Shown here: positions 42,398 to 51,100 of the stretch, piece by piece
How the letters are laid out: each line of letters begins with the position of its first letter
How positions within the stretch are numbered: position 1 is the first letter of the stretch
From: Paracoccaceae bacterium
GTDB lineage: Bacteria; Pseudomonadota; Alphaproteobacteria; Rhodobacterales; Rhodobacteraceae
DNA: 64,000 bases
Direction of reading: 5' to 3'
Assembly: GCA_013003075.1 (NCBI GenBank)
Contig: JABDLJ010000031.1
Span: 1 to 64,000, forward strand
Position numbers and translations under genes: made by a program
Notes under the pieces: generated by a model
The model's database searches: none
The model's input: the letters and a program-made list of their open reading frames with translations, nothing else
What the model was told of the DNA's origin: nothing

Positions 42398-45235
42398 ATG
42401 ACCCAGCAGCCCCAAATCGACACATCACCGCACGTCTCGGACGAGGTGCGCAAAACAACCTGTTACATGTGCGCCTGCCGCTGCGGCATCAACGTGCACA
42501 TGAAGGACGGCCCCGACGGCAAAAGGCAGGCCGCCTATATCGAGGGCAACCGCGACCACCCGGTCAACCGCGGCGTTCTGTGCGCCAAAGGCTCGGCCGG
42601 CATCATGCAGGTGAACGCGCCCTCGCGCCTGCGCGCCCCGATGAAACGCACGGGGCCGCGCGGATCGGGCACTTTCGAAGAGATCAGCTGGGACGAGGCC
42701 TATGATATCGCCGCAAGCTGGCTGAAGCCGCTACGCGAGACCGCCCCCGAGAAGCTCGCCTTCTTTACCGGACGCGACCAGTCGCAAAGCTTCACCAGCT
42801 ACTGGGCGCAGGCCTTCGGGACCCCGAACTATGCAGCGCATGGCGGCTTTTGTTCGGTCAACATGGCCGCAGCAGGCATCTACACGATGGGCGGCGCGTT
42901 CTGGGAATTCGGCCAGCCCGATTGGGAGCGTACCAAGCTCTTCATGCTCTTTGGCGTTGCCGAAGACCACGACAGCAACCCCATCAAGATGGGGCTCGGG
43001 CGGCTGAAAGCGCGCGGCGCGCGGGTGATCGGCGTCAACCCGATCCGCACCGGCTACAATGCGGTCGCCGACAACTGGGTCGGCATCACACCGGGCACTG
43101 ACGGGCTGTTCATCCTGTCGCTGATCCACTGTCTTTTGAAGGCCGGCAAGGTCGATCTCGATTACCTTGCGCGCTACACCAACGCCGCGTGTCTTGTGAA
43201 CGAAGATCCCGCTTCGCCGGAATTCGGGCTGATCCTGAAGGATGACGATGGCCGTGATCTGGTCTGGGACCGCAAGGAAAAGCGCCCGCGCTGCTTCGAC
43301 AAACCCGACGTCACGCCGGATCTGTCCGGCTCGTGGCGCAACGCAGGCTACTCGCACCGCACCGTCTTCCAGCACATCGCCGAGAAGTACCTCTCGGACG
43401 ATTTCGCCCCCGAGGCCGTGGCCGAGACCTGCGGCATCCCCGCCAAGCGTATTCACGAGCTGGCCGCCCTGATCGCGCACACCGCCTTCGAAGAGGCGAT
43501 CGAGATCGACCAGCCCTGGACCGATTTCCGCGGCGTGAAACATGACAAGATGATCGGCCGCCCGGTCAGCTTCCACGCGATGCGCGGTATCTCGGCCCAT
43601 TCCAACGGCTTTCAGACCTGCCGCGCCCTGCACCTTCTGCAAATCCTTCTGGGCAGCGTCGAAGTGCCTGGCGGCTTCCGCTTCAAGCCGCCCTATCCCA
43701 AGCCAGCCACGATCCACCCCAAGCCGCATTACGGCGTGAAACCCGGCCAGCCGCTCGACGGCCCGCATCTGGGCTTCGTCCACGGGCCGGACGATCTGGC
43801 GCTGAAAGACGATGGCACGCCGGCGCGCATCGACAAGGCGTTCTCGTGGGACAACCCGATGAGCGCCCATGGCCTGATGCACATGGTGATCTCCAACGCC
43901 CATGCCGGCGATCCCTACAAGATCGACACGCTTTTTCTCTACATGGCGAACATGGCGTGGAACTCGTCAATGAACACCGCCGGCACCATGAAGATGCTGA
44001 CCGACACCGATGAGAGCGGCGAATACGTGATCCCGCGCATTATCTATTCGGACGCCTATTCATCCGAAATGGTCGCCTATGCCGACCTCATTCTGCCCGA
44101 CACCACCTATCTTGAACGCCACGATTGCATCAGCCTGCTGGACCGCCCGATCTCCGAGGCCGAGGCCGCCGCCGACGCGATCCGCTGGCCGGTGGTAGAG
44201 CCTGACCGCAACGTCAAGGGCTTCCAGTCCGCGCTCTGCGATCTTGGTGCCAAGCTGGGCCTGCCGGGTTTCGTGAACGACGATGGCAGCCAGAAATACG
44301 CCGATTACGGCGACTATATCCAAAGCCACGAACGCAAGCCGGGCATCGGCCCGCTTGCCGGCTTTCGCGGCGCCGGCGGCACCAAGGGCGGCCGGGGCGA
44401 CCCCAACCCGGATCAGATTAAGGCCTATATCGACAATGGCGGCTTCTGGCTCAGCCACATTCCGCAAGAGGCGCAGTTCTTCAAACCCTGGAATATGGCC
44501 TATCAGAACTGGGCGGTCGATTTGGGTCTCTTCGACAAGCCCAGCCCCTACATCTTCTCGCTCTGGTCCGAGCCGATGCGCCGCTTCCAGCTCGCCGCAG
44601 AAGGCCACGGCGACCGCCAGCCGCCCGAACATCTGCGCCAACGGATAAGGGACACGATGGACCCGCTTCCGATCTGGTATCCGCCGTTCGAAGATACGCT
44701 GGTGGACACCGCCGAATACCCCATCCACGCGCTCACCCAGCGCCCGATGGCGATGTACCATTCCTGGGGCAGCCAGAACGCCTGGCTGCGCCAGATCCAC
44801 GGCCGCAACCCGCTCTATGTGCCGACCAGGATCTGGCAGGAAAACGGCTTTACGGACGGCGACTGGGGCAAGCTGACCTCGGCCCACGGAACCATCACGG
44901 TCCCGGTGGCGCATATGGCCGCCTTGAACGAGAACACCGTCTGGACCTGGAACGCCATCGGCAAGCGCAAGGGCGCCTGGGCACTGGACAAGGATGCGCC
45001 CGAGGCCACCAGGGGCTTCCTGCTCAACCACCTCATCCACGAGCTTCTGCCGCCCAAGGGCGATGGCCTCAGATGGTCCAACTCCGACCCGATTACCGGA
45101 CAAGCGGCATGGTTCGATTTGCGCGTGAAGATCGAACGCGTGGCCGCCCCCGCCGAAGCGCAGCCCGCCTTCCCGCCGATCAAGTCCCCGGTCCCCAAGG
45201 CGCCCGCCAACGTCACCCAGAAGGTGCGCCAATGA
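42398..45235 (+). CDS. soeA: SoeA, molybdopterin catalytic subunit of cytoplasmic sulfite dehydrogenase
   Basis: Oxidises sulfite to sulfate with electrons passed to quinone through SoeB and SoeC. The 945-residue protein is a DMSO-reductase-family molybdoenzyme with an N-terminal 4Fe-4S motif TTCYMCACRCG and GVLCAKG (C-x2-C-x3-C...C), the guanylate-cofactor region LFGVAEDHDSNP and a C-terminal domain. It has no twin-arginine signal, so the enzyme faces the cytoplasm, as in the SoeABC type. The order catalytic subunit, ferredoxin subunit, membrane anchor matches soeABC of roseobacters and purple sulfur bacteria. Tetrathionate or polysulfide reductase is less likely. Confidence 0.88.
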   Translation: MTQQPQIDTSPHVSDEVRKTTCYMCACRCGINVHMKDGPDGKRQAAYIEGNRDHPVNRGVLCAKGSAGIMQVNAPSRLRAPMKRTGPRGSGTFEEISWDEAYDIAASWLKPLRETAPEKLAFFTGRDQSQSFTSYWAQAFGTPNYAAHGGFCSVNMAAAGIYTMGGAFWEFGQPDWERTKLFMLFGVAEDHDSNPIKMGLGRLKARGARVIGVNPIRTGYNAVADNWVGITPGTDGLFILSLIHCLLKAGKVDLDYLARYTNAACLVNEDPASPEFGLILKDDDGRDLVWDRKEKRPRCFDKPDVTPDLSGSWRNAGYSHRTVFQHIAEKYLSDDFAPEAVAETCGIPAKRIHELAALIAHTAFEEAIEIDQPWTDFRGVKHDKMIGRPVSFHAMRGISAHSNGFQTCRALHLLQILLGSVEVPGGFRFKPPYPKPATIHPKPHYGVKPGQPLDGPHLGFVHGPDDLALKDDGTPARIDKAFSWDNPMSAHGLMHMVISNAHAGDPYKIDTLFLYMANMAWNSSMNTAGTMKMLTDTDESGEYVIPRIIYSDAYSSEMVAYADLILPDTTYLERHDCISLLDRPISEAEAAADAIRWPVVEPDRNVKGFQSALCDLGAKLGLPGFVNDDGSQKYADYGDYIQSHERKPGIGPLAGFRGAGGTKGGRGDPNPDQIKAYIDNGGFWLSHIPQEAQFFKPWNMAYQNWAVDLGLFDKPSPYIFSLWSEPMRRFQLAAEGHGDRQPPEHLRQRIRDTMDPLPIWYPPFEDTLVDTAEYPIHALTQRPMAMYHSWGSQNAWLRQIHGRNPLYVPTRIWQENGFTDGDWGKLTSAHGTITVPVAHMAALNENTVWTWNAIGKRKGAWALDKDAPEATRGFLLNHLIHELLPPKGDGLRWSNSDPITGQAAWFDLRVKIERVAAPAEAQPAFPPIKSPVPKAPANVTQKVRQ

Positions 45236-45244
45236 TCGCTCTTT

Positions 45245-45272
45245 GGTCGGAAAATATGCCCGCCGGAGGCAT
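45245..45272 (+). repeat. Dispersed palindromic intergenic repeat, copy 2
   Basis: GGTCGGAAAATATGCCCGCC followed by GGAGGCAT, ten bases after the soeA stop. Related to the copy at 32234-32260 in the same orientation. It contains the near-palindrome AAATATGCC with GGCATTT. Confidence 0.5.
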
Positions 45273-45380
45273 TTGCACGGCGCAGCCGGCAAACCGGCGC
45301 GCCCCGCGCGCCGCGCCGGCATCGCGCGCGAGCGGTAGCCAAAAGGCAGACAAGATGCAGACAGGGTGCAGACACCGAAA

Positions 45381-46124
45381 ATGACCACGCTTCCCAACCA
45401 AACCGAGAAGAAACTCGGCCTCGTCATCGACCTCGATATCTGCGTCGGATGCCATGCCTGCGTGACCGCCTGCAAGGGCTGGAACACCGAAAATTACGGC
45501 GCGCCACTCGCCGACAAGGACGCCTACGGGGCAGAGCCCGTCGGCTCGTTCCTCAACCGCATTCACAGCTTCGAAGTGCAGCCCGAAACCGGTCCCGCCC
45601 AGCTGATCCACTTCCCCAAATCCTGCCTGCATTGCGAGGACGCGCCCTGCGTCACCGTCTGCCCCACCGGCGCCAGCTACAAGCGCACCGAGGATGGCAT
45701 CGTTCTGGTGAACGAAACCGACTGCATTGGCTGCGGGCTTTGCGCCTGGGCCTGCCCCTACGGCGCACGAGAGATGGATCCCGTTGAAAAGGTCATGAAG
45801 AAATGCACGCTTTGCGTGGACCGGATCTATAATGACAACCTGCCCGAAGAAGACCGCCAGCCGGCCTGCGTGCGCACCTGCCCCTCGAATGCCCGGCATT
45901 TCGGCGATCTCGGCGACCCGGGAAGCGATGTGTCGAAACTCGTGGCTGCGCGCGGCGGCGTGGACCTGATGCCAGAGCAGGGTACCAAACCCGTCAACCA
46001 GTATCTGCCGCCCCGGCCCAAGGATGAAGAAATCGACGTGCTCGCCCCGTTCCTTGCGCCGGTGACCGAAGACCCCAAGGGCTTTCTCGGCTGGCTCGGC
46101 AAGACGCTTGAAAGGCTCGGCTGA
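45381..46124 (+). CDS. soeB: SoeB, iron-sulfur subunit of sulfite dehydrogenase
   Basis: Electron-transfer subunit with four 4Fe-4S clusters. The 247-residue product shows the DmsB-type cysteine clusters CVGCHACVTAC, CLHCEDAPCVTVCPTGA, CIGCGLCAWACPYGA and KCTLCVDRI with CVRTCPSNA. The start at 45381 is preferred; the frame is open a little further upstream to 45366. It is 145 bases after soeA, with a repeat in between, and its stop shares one base with the soeC start. Confidence 0.92.
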   Translation: MTTLPNQTEKKLGLVIDLDICVGCHACVTACKGWNTENYGAPLADKDAYGAEPVGSFLNRIHSFEVQPETGPAQLIHFPKSCLHCEDAPCVTVCPTGASYKRTEDGIVLVNETDCIGCGLCAWACPYGAREMDPVEKVMKKCTLCVDRIYNDNLPEEDRQPACVRTCPSNARHFGDLGDPGSDVSKLVAARGGVDLMPEQGTKPVNQYLPPRPKDEEIDVLAPFLAPVTEDPKGFLGWLGKTLERLG

Positions 46125-46999
46125 TGCATCCGGCACGCTCGATTATCATTTTCACGACGCTCTCGGGCCTAGGCTTCGGGATGCTGGTCTTTCTCGGGCT
46201 CGGAATGCCGCGGGTCACCGGTGGCACCGCCTTTGCCTTCTTCGCCATCGCCTATCTTCTGGCCGTCGGCGGGCTTCTGGCCTCTACGCTGCATCTCGGC
46301 CATCCCGAACGCGCGCTCAAGGCGTTCTCGCAATGGCGCTCGTCCTGGCTCAGCCGCGAGGGCTGCCTCGCGGTCGCCACGCTGCTGGTGATGGCGCTCT
46401 ACGGCGCGGCGCTGGTCTTTGCCGGCACCCGCATCGCACCGCTCGGCTGGCTTGGCGCGGCGCTGTCGCTTGGCACCGTCTACGCGACCTCTATGATCTA
46501 CGCACAGTTGAAAACCGTACCGCGCTGGAATCATTGGACAACGCCGGCGCTTTTCATCGGGTACGCGCTGACCGGGGGGTCGCTGCTTTGCGGCCAGATC
46601 TCGCTGGCCGTGCCGTTTCTGGTGGTGCTCGGCGCCGCGCAACTTGCGGTCTGGCAGATGGGTGACAAGCGCTTTGCCCATAGCGGCACGACAATGGCAA
46701 CCGCCACGCAACTGGGCGGCATCGGCGCCGTGCGCGCCTTCGAGCCGCCCCACACGGGCACCAACTACCTGATGACCGAGATGATCCATATCGTTGCGCG
46801 CCGCCATGTCGGCCCGCTCCGGATCATCGCCTTCGCGCTGATGACGATCCTGCCCTGGCTTTTGCTGTTCGTGCTGCCGTTCCACCATCTGCTGGCCGCG
46901 CTGGCGGTGCTGTCGCACCTGGCCGGAGTTCTGGTCTCGCGCTGGCTCTTCTTCGCCGAAGCCGAGCACGTGGTCGGGCTTTACTACGGCAAGCGCTAG
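46124..46999 (+). CDS. soeC: SoeC, membrane anchor of sulfite dehydrogenase
   Basis: DmsC/NrfD-type integral membrane subunit that passes electrons to the quinone pool. The 291-residue protein has about eight predicted hydrophobic segments (for example FTTLSGLGFGMLVFLGLGM, FFAIAYLLAVGGLLASTL and LMTILPWLLLFVLPFHHLLA) and the DMSO-reductase-anchor motif STLHLGHPERALKAFSQWRSSWLSREG. It ends convergent with znuB, overlapping by four bases. Family assignment is firm; the sulfite role follows from the operon. Confidence 0.9.
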   Translation: MHPARSIIIFTTLSGLGFGMLVFLGLGMPRVTGGTAFAFFAIAYLLAVGGLLASTLHLGHPERALKAFSQWRSSWLSREGCLAVATLLVMALYGAALVFAGTRIAPLGWLGAALSLGTVYATSMIYAQLKTVPRWNHWTTPALFIGYALTGGSLLCGQISLAVPFLVVLGAAQLAVWQMGDKRFAHSGTTMATATQLGGIGAVRAFEPPHTGTNYLMTEMIHIVARRHVGPLRIIAFALMTILPWLLLFVLPFHHLLAALAVLSHLAGVLVSRWLFFAEAEHVVGLYYGKR

Positions 47000-47799
47000 C
47001 GCGCCGCGCGCCGCGCCAGCACCGGTCCCAGCATGACCGCCACCACGTAGATCAGCGTCGCCGCCGAGACGATAGACGGACCTGCCGGGCTATCGAAGCG
47101 AAGCGAGCCCTGCAGCCCCGCGATGACCGCCAAGAGCCCAAGAAGCGCCGCTACCAGCGCCATCCGCTCGGGCGTGCGGGCAAAGCTGCGCGCCGCTGCC
47201 GCGGGGATGATCAGCATCGCGGCCACCAGAAGCGCGCCGACGACCTTGAGCGACAGCGCCACCGTCAGCGCCAGCGTCACTGTCATCACAAGGCTCTCGC
47301 GCCGTGGATCGATGCCCGACGACACCGCAAGCTCGGGGTTCAGGATCGCTGTCAGGATCCGCGACCAGCGCCACCAGATCAACGCCAGCACAAGCGCCGC
47401 GCCGGCCCAGATCACCGCCAGATCGCCGCGCGACACCGCAAGGATATCGCCGAAAAGATAAGCCTGCAGATCGACCGTCACACCGGGCACGAAGCTGATC
47501 GCCACGAGGCCCAGCGCCAACGAGCCATGCGCCAGCACCCCAAGCGTGGCATCTTCCGAATGACCGCGCGAGCCAAGCCCGGAAACCGTCAGCGCCATCG
47601 CCAGCGTTACGGCCACGGTGCCGAGGATTATCGAGACATCAAAGGCCAGGGCCAGCGCCACGCCAAGGATGGCTGCATGTGCGGTTGCATCTCCGAAATA
47701 GGCCATGCGCCGCCAGACAACGAGACATCCCAGGGGCCCCGCTATCAGGGCAATGCCCGCGCCCGCCAGCGCGGCGCGGATCAAGAAGTCATCCAGCAT
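46996..47799 (-). CDS. znuB: ZnuB, zinc ABC transporter permease
   Basis: Inner-membrane permease of the high-affinity zinc importer. The 267-residue product starts MLDDFLIRAALAGAGIALIAGPLGCLVVWRRMAYFGDATAH, the ABC-3 family opening, and has about eight hydrophobic segments with SLKVVGALLVAAMLIIPAAAA. The frame is open to 47994 but upstream residues are antisense of the ZnuC tail; ATG 47799 overlaps the znuC stop by 11 bases. Last gene of zur-znuC-znuB. Confidence 0.93.
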   Translation of the reverse strand: MLDDFLIRAALAGAGIALIAGPLGCLVVWRRMAYFGDATAHAAILGVALALAFDVSIILGTVAVTLAMALTVSGLGSRGHSEDATLGVLAHGSLALGLVAISFVPGVTVDLQAYLFGDILAVSRGDLAVIWAGAALVLALIWWRWSRILTAILNPELAVSSGIDPRRESLVMTVTLALTVALSLKVVGALLVAAMLIIPAAAARSFARTPERMALVAALLGLLAVIAGLQGSLRFDSPAGPSIVSAATLIYVVAVMLGPVLARRAAR

Positions 47800-48616
47800 G
47801 GTCGTTGTCATGGTCGTGGTCATGGTAGTGCGCATGCTGGTGGCCGTGGTCGTGCCCGTGACCCTCGCCTTGATCGTGGCTGTGATCATGATGGTGCTGA
47901 TAAAGCGCGAATGCGCCCCGCGTGCCGTCGCCGAACAACGCGCGATATTCCGGCGCCTCCAGCACCGCGTCGGGTGCGCCCTCGCAGCAGACATGCCCGT
48001 TGAGGCAGATCACCCGGTCGGTGGCGCGCATGACGACGTGCAGATCGTGGCTCACCATCAAGACCGCGCAGCCGCGCTCTTTCCGGACCTCCTCGATCAA
48101 TTTGTAGAATGCCGCGATCCCCGGCTGGTCCAGCCCCTGCGTCGGCTCGTCGAGGATCAGGATCTGCGGATTCGCCAGAAGCGCCCGCGCCAGAAGTACC
48201 CGCTGGAACTGCCCGCCCGAGAGATCCGCCATCTGCTTGCTCTGGGCGCCCGGCACGCCCACCCGCTCAAGCATCGCCGCGGTGGTCCCGGCGCTGTGCC
48301 GTACGGGCAGAGACAAAAAGCGCGCGACCGTCATCGGAAGGTTGGCATCGATGGCCAGGTTTTGCGGCACATAGCCGATGGTCAGCCCGGGCGCCCGTTC
48401 GATCGATCCGCCCTGGGGCTCGATCAGCCCCAGAAGCGCCTTGATCAGCGTCGATTTGCCAGACCCGTTGGGGCCGATCACGGTAACGATCTCGCCTTTC
48501 GCGATCTGCAGACTGACGCCCTTCAGCGCCACCAGACCCGCATAGCCGATATCGATCTGCCGCGTCCGGATCAGCGGCGCGGCGGCCGGGGCCTTGGCTT
48601 GGACCGCGACGTTCAT
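47789..48616 (-). CDS. znuC: ZnuC, zinc ABC transporter ATPase with histidine-rich tail
   Basis: ATPase driving zinc uptake through ZnuB. The 275-residue product has Walker A VIGPNGSGKSTLIKALLG, ABC signature MADLSGGQFQRVLLAR, Walker B QILILDEPTQGLDQ and the switch histidine in MVSHDLHVV. It ends in a tail of 37 residues with 15 histidines interleaved with Asp and Gly, probably a metal-binding or sensing extension. Start ATG 48616 overlaps the zur stop (ATGA). Confidence 0.94.
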   Translation of the reverse strand: MNVAVQAKAPAAAPLIRTRQIDIGYAGLVALKGVSLQIAKGEIVTVIGPNGSGKSTLIKALLGLIEPQGGSIERAPGLTIGYVPQNLAIDANLPMTVARFLSLPVRHSAGTTAAMLERVGVPGAQSKQMADLSGGQFQRVLLARALLANPQILILDEPTQGLDQPGIAAFYKLIEEVRKERGCAVLMVSHDLHVVMRATDRVICLNGHVCCEGAPDAVLEAPEYRALFGDGTRGAFALYQHHHDHSHDQGEGHGHDHGHQHAHYHDHDHDNDHAG

Positions 48617-49107
48617 GACACCGCCCTGCCGCCGGGGCGCTGGCAGGCCGGGCAAAGACCGGTGACCTCGACATTGACCCGTGCCACCTTGAACCCGATG
48701 CTCCCCGCCGCCTGATCCACGGCCACCCGCACATCCTGCGCGGGCGCCTCGGCAACGCAATCGCAACCTTCACAGATGAAAAAGGCCGGCGAATGCTCGG
48801 TGCCGGGATGCATGCAGGCGGTATAGGCATTGAGGCGCCGGATCCGGTGCGCAAAGCCGTGTTCGACAAGAAAATCCAGCGCCCGGTAGGCAACCGGCGG
48901 CTGGCTGCCAAAACCCGAGGCGGCAAGCCCGTCCAGCACATCGTAGGCGCCGACGGCTTCGTGCTTGGCCAGAAGGATCTCTAGCGCACGCTTGCGCACG
49001 GGCGTCATGCGCAAGCCGCGCGCCTTTGCAACCTCGGCCGCATGCGACAACGCCGCAGCCGTGCAGCCGGAATGATCGTGGTCGTGAAACGCCGGGGTGG
49101 TGGTCAT
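48613..49107 (-). CDS. zur: Zur, zinc uptake regulator (Fur family)
   Basis: Zinc-responsive repressor of the zinc uptake genes. The 164-residue product has an N-terminal HDHDH stretch, a winged helix (LRMTPVRKRALEILLAKHEAVGAYDVLDGL) and two CxxC pairs (ICEGCDCVAEA and LCPACQRPGG) that form the structural zinc site. Its position next to znuABC and a Zur box 24 bases upstream of its start distinguish it from Fur and PerR. The gene is probably autoregulated. Confidence 0.93.
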   Translation of the reverse strand: MTTTPAFHDHDHSGCTAAALSHAAEVAKARGLRMTPVRKRALEILLAKHEAVGAYDVLDGLAASGFGSQPPVAYRALDFLVEHGFAHRIRRLNAYTACMHPGTEHSPAFFICEGCDCVAEAPAQDVRVAVDQAAGSIGFKVARVNVEVTGLCPACQRPGGRAVS

Positions 49108-49130
49108 CGGGATGCCGTGGATTATGTCTT

Positions 49131-49148
49131 GTTATGTTATAACATATC
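49131..49148. promoter_or_regulatory. Zur box between zur and znuA
   Basis: GTTATGTTATAACATATC is a near-perfect 18-base palindrome around the perfect core ATGTTATAACAT (49134-49145); only one base pair of the outer arms mismatches. It fits the alphaproteobacterial Zur site (GATATGTTATAACATATC form). It sits between the divergent zur-znuC-znuB and znuA transcripts and can control both. Confidence 0.8.
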
Positions 49149-49193
49149 AGTCTATATCCACAGGCCCCGCCTCTCGCAAGAACGGAATCGCTG

Positions 49194-50045
49194 TTGAAAC
49201 TGTTTGTATCCCTGTTGGTCTTTGCCCTGACCGCTGGCGCCGCCCGCGCCGAGCCGCCCCGCGTGATCACCGATATCGCCCCCGTCCATGCGCTTGTGTC
49301 GCAGGTCATGGGCGATCTGGGGGGGCCGCAGATCCTGATCGGGCCAAACGCCGACCCGCATCACTTCCAGATGAAACCCTCGCAGGCCCGGGCTTTATCG
49401 ACTGCCGATATCGCGATCTGGGTCGGTCCGTCGCTGACACCTGGTCTTGCGGGTGTGATTGCCGACGCAGACGCAACAAGCGTCGCGTTGGCAAGCGACG
49501 ATCACGCGCACGATGAGGGTCACGCAGACCCGCACGCTTGGCTGGATCCGGACGCCGCCATCGCCTGGCTGGATCGGATCGCAGAAGAGCTTTCCGGGGC
49601 CGATCCCGAAAACGCCGAAACCTACATGCAGAATAGCCGCGCTGCGCAGGATCGGTTGCGCGCCCTTTCGGCCAAGATCGACGCGCGGTTCGCAACGCTG
49701 GAAGATCGGCAGATCGTCGTCCTGCACGATGCCTATGACGCCTTCGCGGACCGGTTCGGGATCACCATCGCCGCCGCGCTGACCGACAGCGATGCGCATA
49801 GCCCCAGCGCCGCCCGCGTTGCGGACGTCGACCGGCTTTTGAAGGCCGGCAAAATCCGCTGCTGGTTCGGCGAAGTGGGCAAAAGCGACGCGCTTCTCAT
49901 AGCCGTGTCCGAAGGCACTGAGACCCGCGCCGGTGTCCTTGACCCGACCGGAGCGCAGATCCCCCCAGGCCCGGCACTTTACGAGACGCTGATCCGCCAG
50001 ATGGCGGACACGATCCACAGCTGCCTTGCCGGGGCGTCCGGCTAG
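49194..50045 (+). CDS. znuA: ZnuA, zinc ABC transporter substrate-binding protein
   Basis: Periplasmic zinc-binding protein. The 283-residue product starts at TTG 49194 and has a signal peptide [19 protein letters not shown]. Metal-site residues are [14 protein letters not shown], a short His/Asp-rich loop [19 protein letters not shown] and [13 protein letters not shown]. Its histidine loop is shorter than in E. coli ZnuA. A Zur box lies 46 bases upstream. It is convergent with the next ABC ATPase gene, overlapping by four bases. Confidence 0.92.
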   Translation: MKLFVSLLVFALTAGAARAEPPRVITDIAPVHALVSQVMGDLGGPQILIGPNADPHHFQMKPSQARALSTADIAIWVGPSLTPGLAGVIADADATSVALASDDHAHDEGHADPHAWLDPDAAIAWLDRIAEELSGADPENAETYMQNSRAAQDRLRALSAKIDARFATLEDRQIVVLHDAYDAFADRFGITIAAALTDSDAHSPSAARVADVDRLLKAGKIRCWFGEVGKSDALLIAVSEGTETRAGVLDPTGAQIPPGPALYETLIRQMADTIHSCLAGASG

Positions 50046-51100
50046 CGGATGCGCAGCTCTGACTGGCGGTCGAAAACCATCGCCCGGCTCGGTTCGAACT
50101 TGACGCCGACGCGCGCGCCGGATCCTGAACGGTCGTCGCCACGCTCTTCGACGATCATCTTCTCGCCGTTGTCGCTGACCAGATAGGCATAGGACACACC
50201 GCCCAGCGCCTCGGTCAGCTCCACGGTGTGGGTGTCGCCGCTCATGTCCAATTCCAGATGCTCGGGCCGCACACCGATCGTCAGCTCGGTGCCATCCGCC
50301 GGGACCTGCACCGGAACCGGAACCGAGGTCCTGAGCGCGGGCGTCTCCACCTGCCCGCCACTCGCCGTGGCATCAAGAAAATTCATCGCCGGAGAGCCGA
50401 TGAAGCCGGCCACGAAACGGTTGTCGGGATCGCGGTAGAGATCCAGCGGCGCGCCGACCTGTTCGATATAGCCCGCCCGCAGCACCACGATCTTGTCGGC
50501 AAGCGTCATCGCCTCGACCTGGTCGTGGGTGACGTAGATCATCGTGGCGCCGATTTCCTTGTGCAAACGCGCGATCTCGACCCGCATTTCGACCCGCAAC
50601 TCGGCATCGAGGTTCGACAGGGGCTCGTCGAAGAGAAACACGTCCGGGCCGCGCACGATGGCCCGCCCGATCGCCACCCGCTGGCGCTGGCCGCCCGACA
50701 AGGCGGCAGGCTTGCGGGCCAGGTATTCATCCAGCTTCAGGATCCGGCTCGCCTCGTCCACCTTTGTCTTGATCTCGGCGGCGGGATGGCCGTTCATCTT
50801 CAGACCGAAGCCCATGTTCTCCTGCACCGTCATGTGCGGATAAAGCGCGTAGGTCTGAAACACCATCGCCACGCCGCGATCCGACGGATCGAGCCGGGTG
50901 ACATCGCGCGGGCCGATATTGATCTGTCCGCCGGTGGTCTCTTCCAGTCCGGCGACCATGCGCAGAAGCGTGGATTTGCCACAGCCGGACGGACCAACGA
51001 ACACACAGAACTCGCCATCTTCGATCTCAAGGTCGACCCCGTGGATCACCTGGGTCTCACCGTAGCGTTTGATTACTTTCTGAAGCGTCACGCCCGCCAT
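50042..51100 (-). CDS. Sugar ABC transporter ATP-binding protein (UgpC/MsmK type)
   Basis: ATPase of the galactoside importer. The 352-residue protein has Walker [18 protein letters not shown]-loop [14 protein letters not shown], signature [15 protein letters not shown], Walker [13 protein letters not shown], switch [12 protein letters not shown] and a C-terminal TOBE-type domain [12 protein letters not shown]. Its ATG directly follows the stop of the upstream iclR gene, so the two are one transcript. The substrate-binding and permease genes are divergently oriented, and together they complete the transporter. Confidence 0.92.
   Translation of the reverse strand: MAGVTLQKVIKRYGETQVIHGVDLEIEDGEFCVFVGPSGCGKSTLLRMVAGLEETTGGQINIGPRDVTRLDPSDRGVAMVFQTYALYPHMTVQENMGFGLKMNGHPAAEIKTKVDEASRILKLDEYLARKPAALSGGQRQRVAIGRAIVRGPDVFLFDEPLSNLDAELRVEMRVEIARLHKEIGATMIYVTHDQVEAMTLADKIVVLRAGYIEQVGAPLDLYRDPDNRFVAGFIGSPAMNFLDATASGGQVETPALRTSVPVPVQVPADGTELTIGVRPEHLELDMSGDTHTVELTEALGGVSYAYLVSDNGEKMIVEERGDDRSGSGARVGVKFEPSRAMVFDRQSELRIR

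Noticed and set aside
44060-45487. 475-residue minus-strand ORF
   Set aside because: Antisense to soeA and crossing into the soeB start; no family features.
42398-46999. Formate dehydrogenase, DMSO reductase or tetrathionate reductase as identity of the molybdoenzyme operon
   Set aside because: No twin-arginine signal on the catalytic subunit and no periplasmic features; the size and order of the three subunits fit SoeABC better. Not excluded without a phylogeny.
47800-47905. Low-complexity GTGGTCATGG-type repeats taken as a DNA repeat element
   Set aside because: They are the codons of the His/Asp-rich ZnuC tail.
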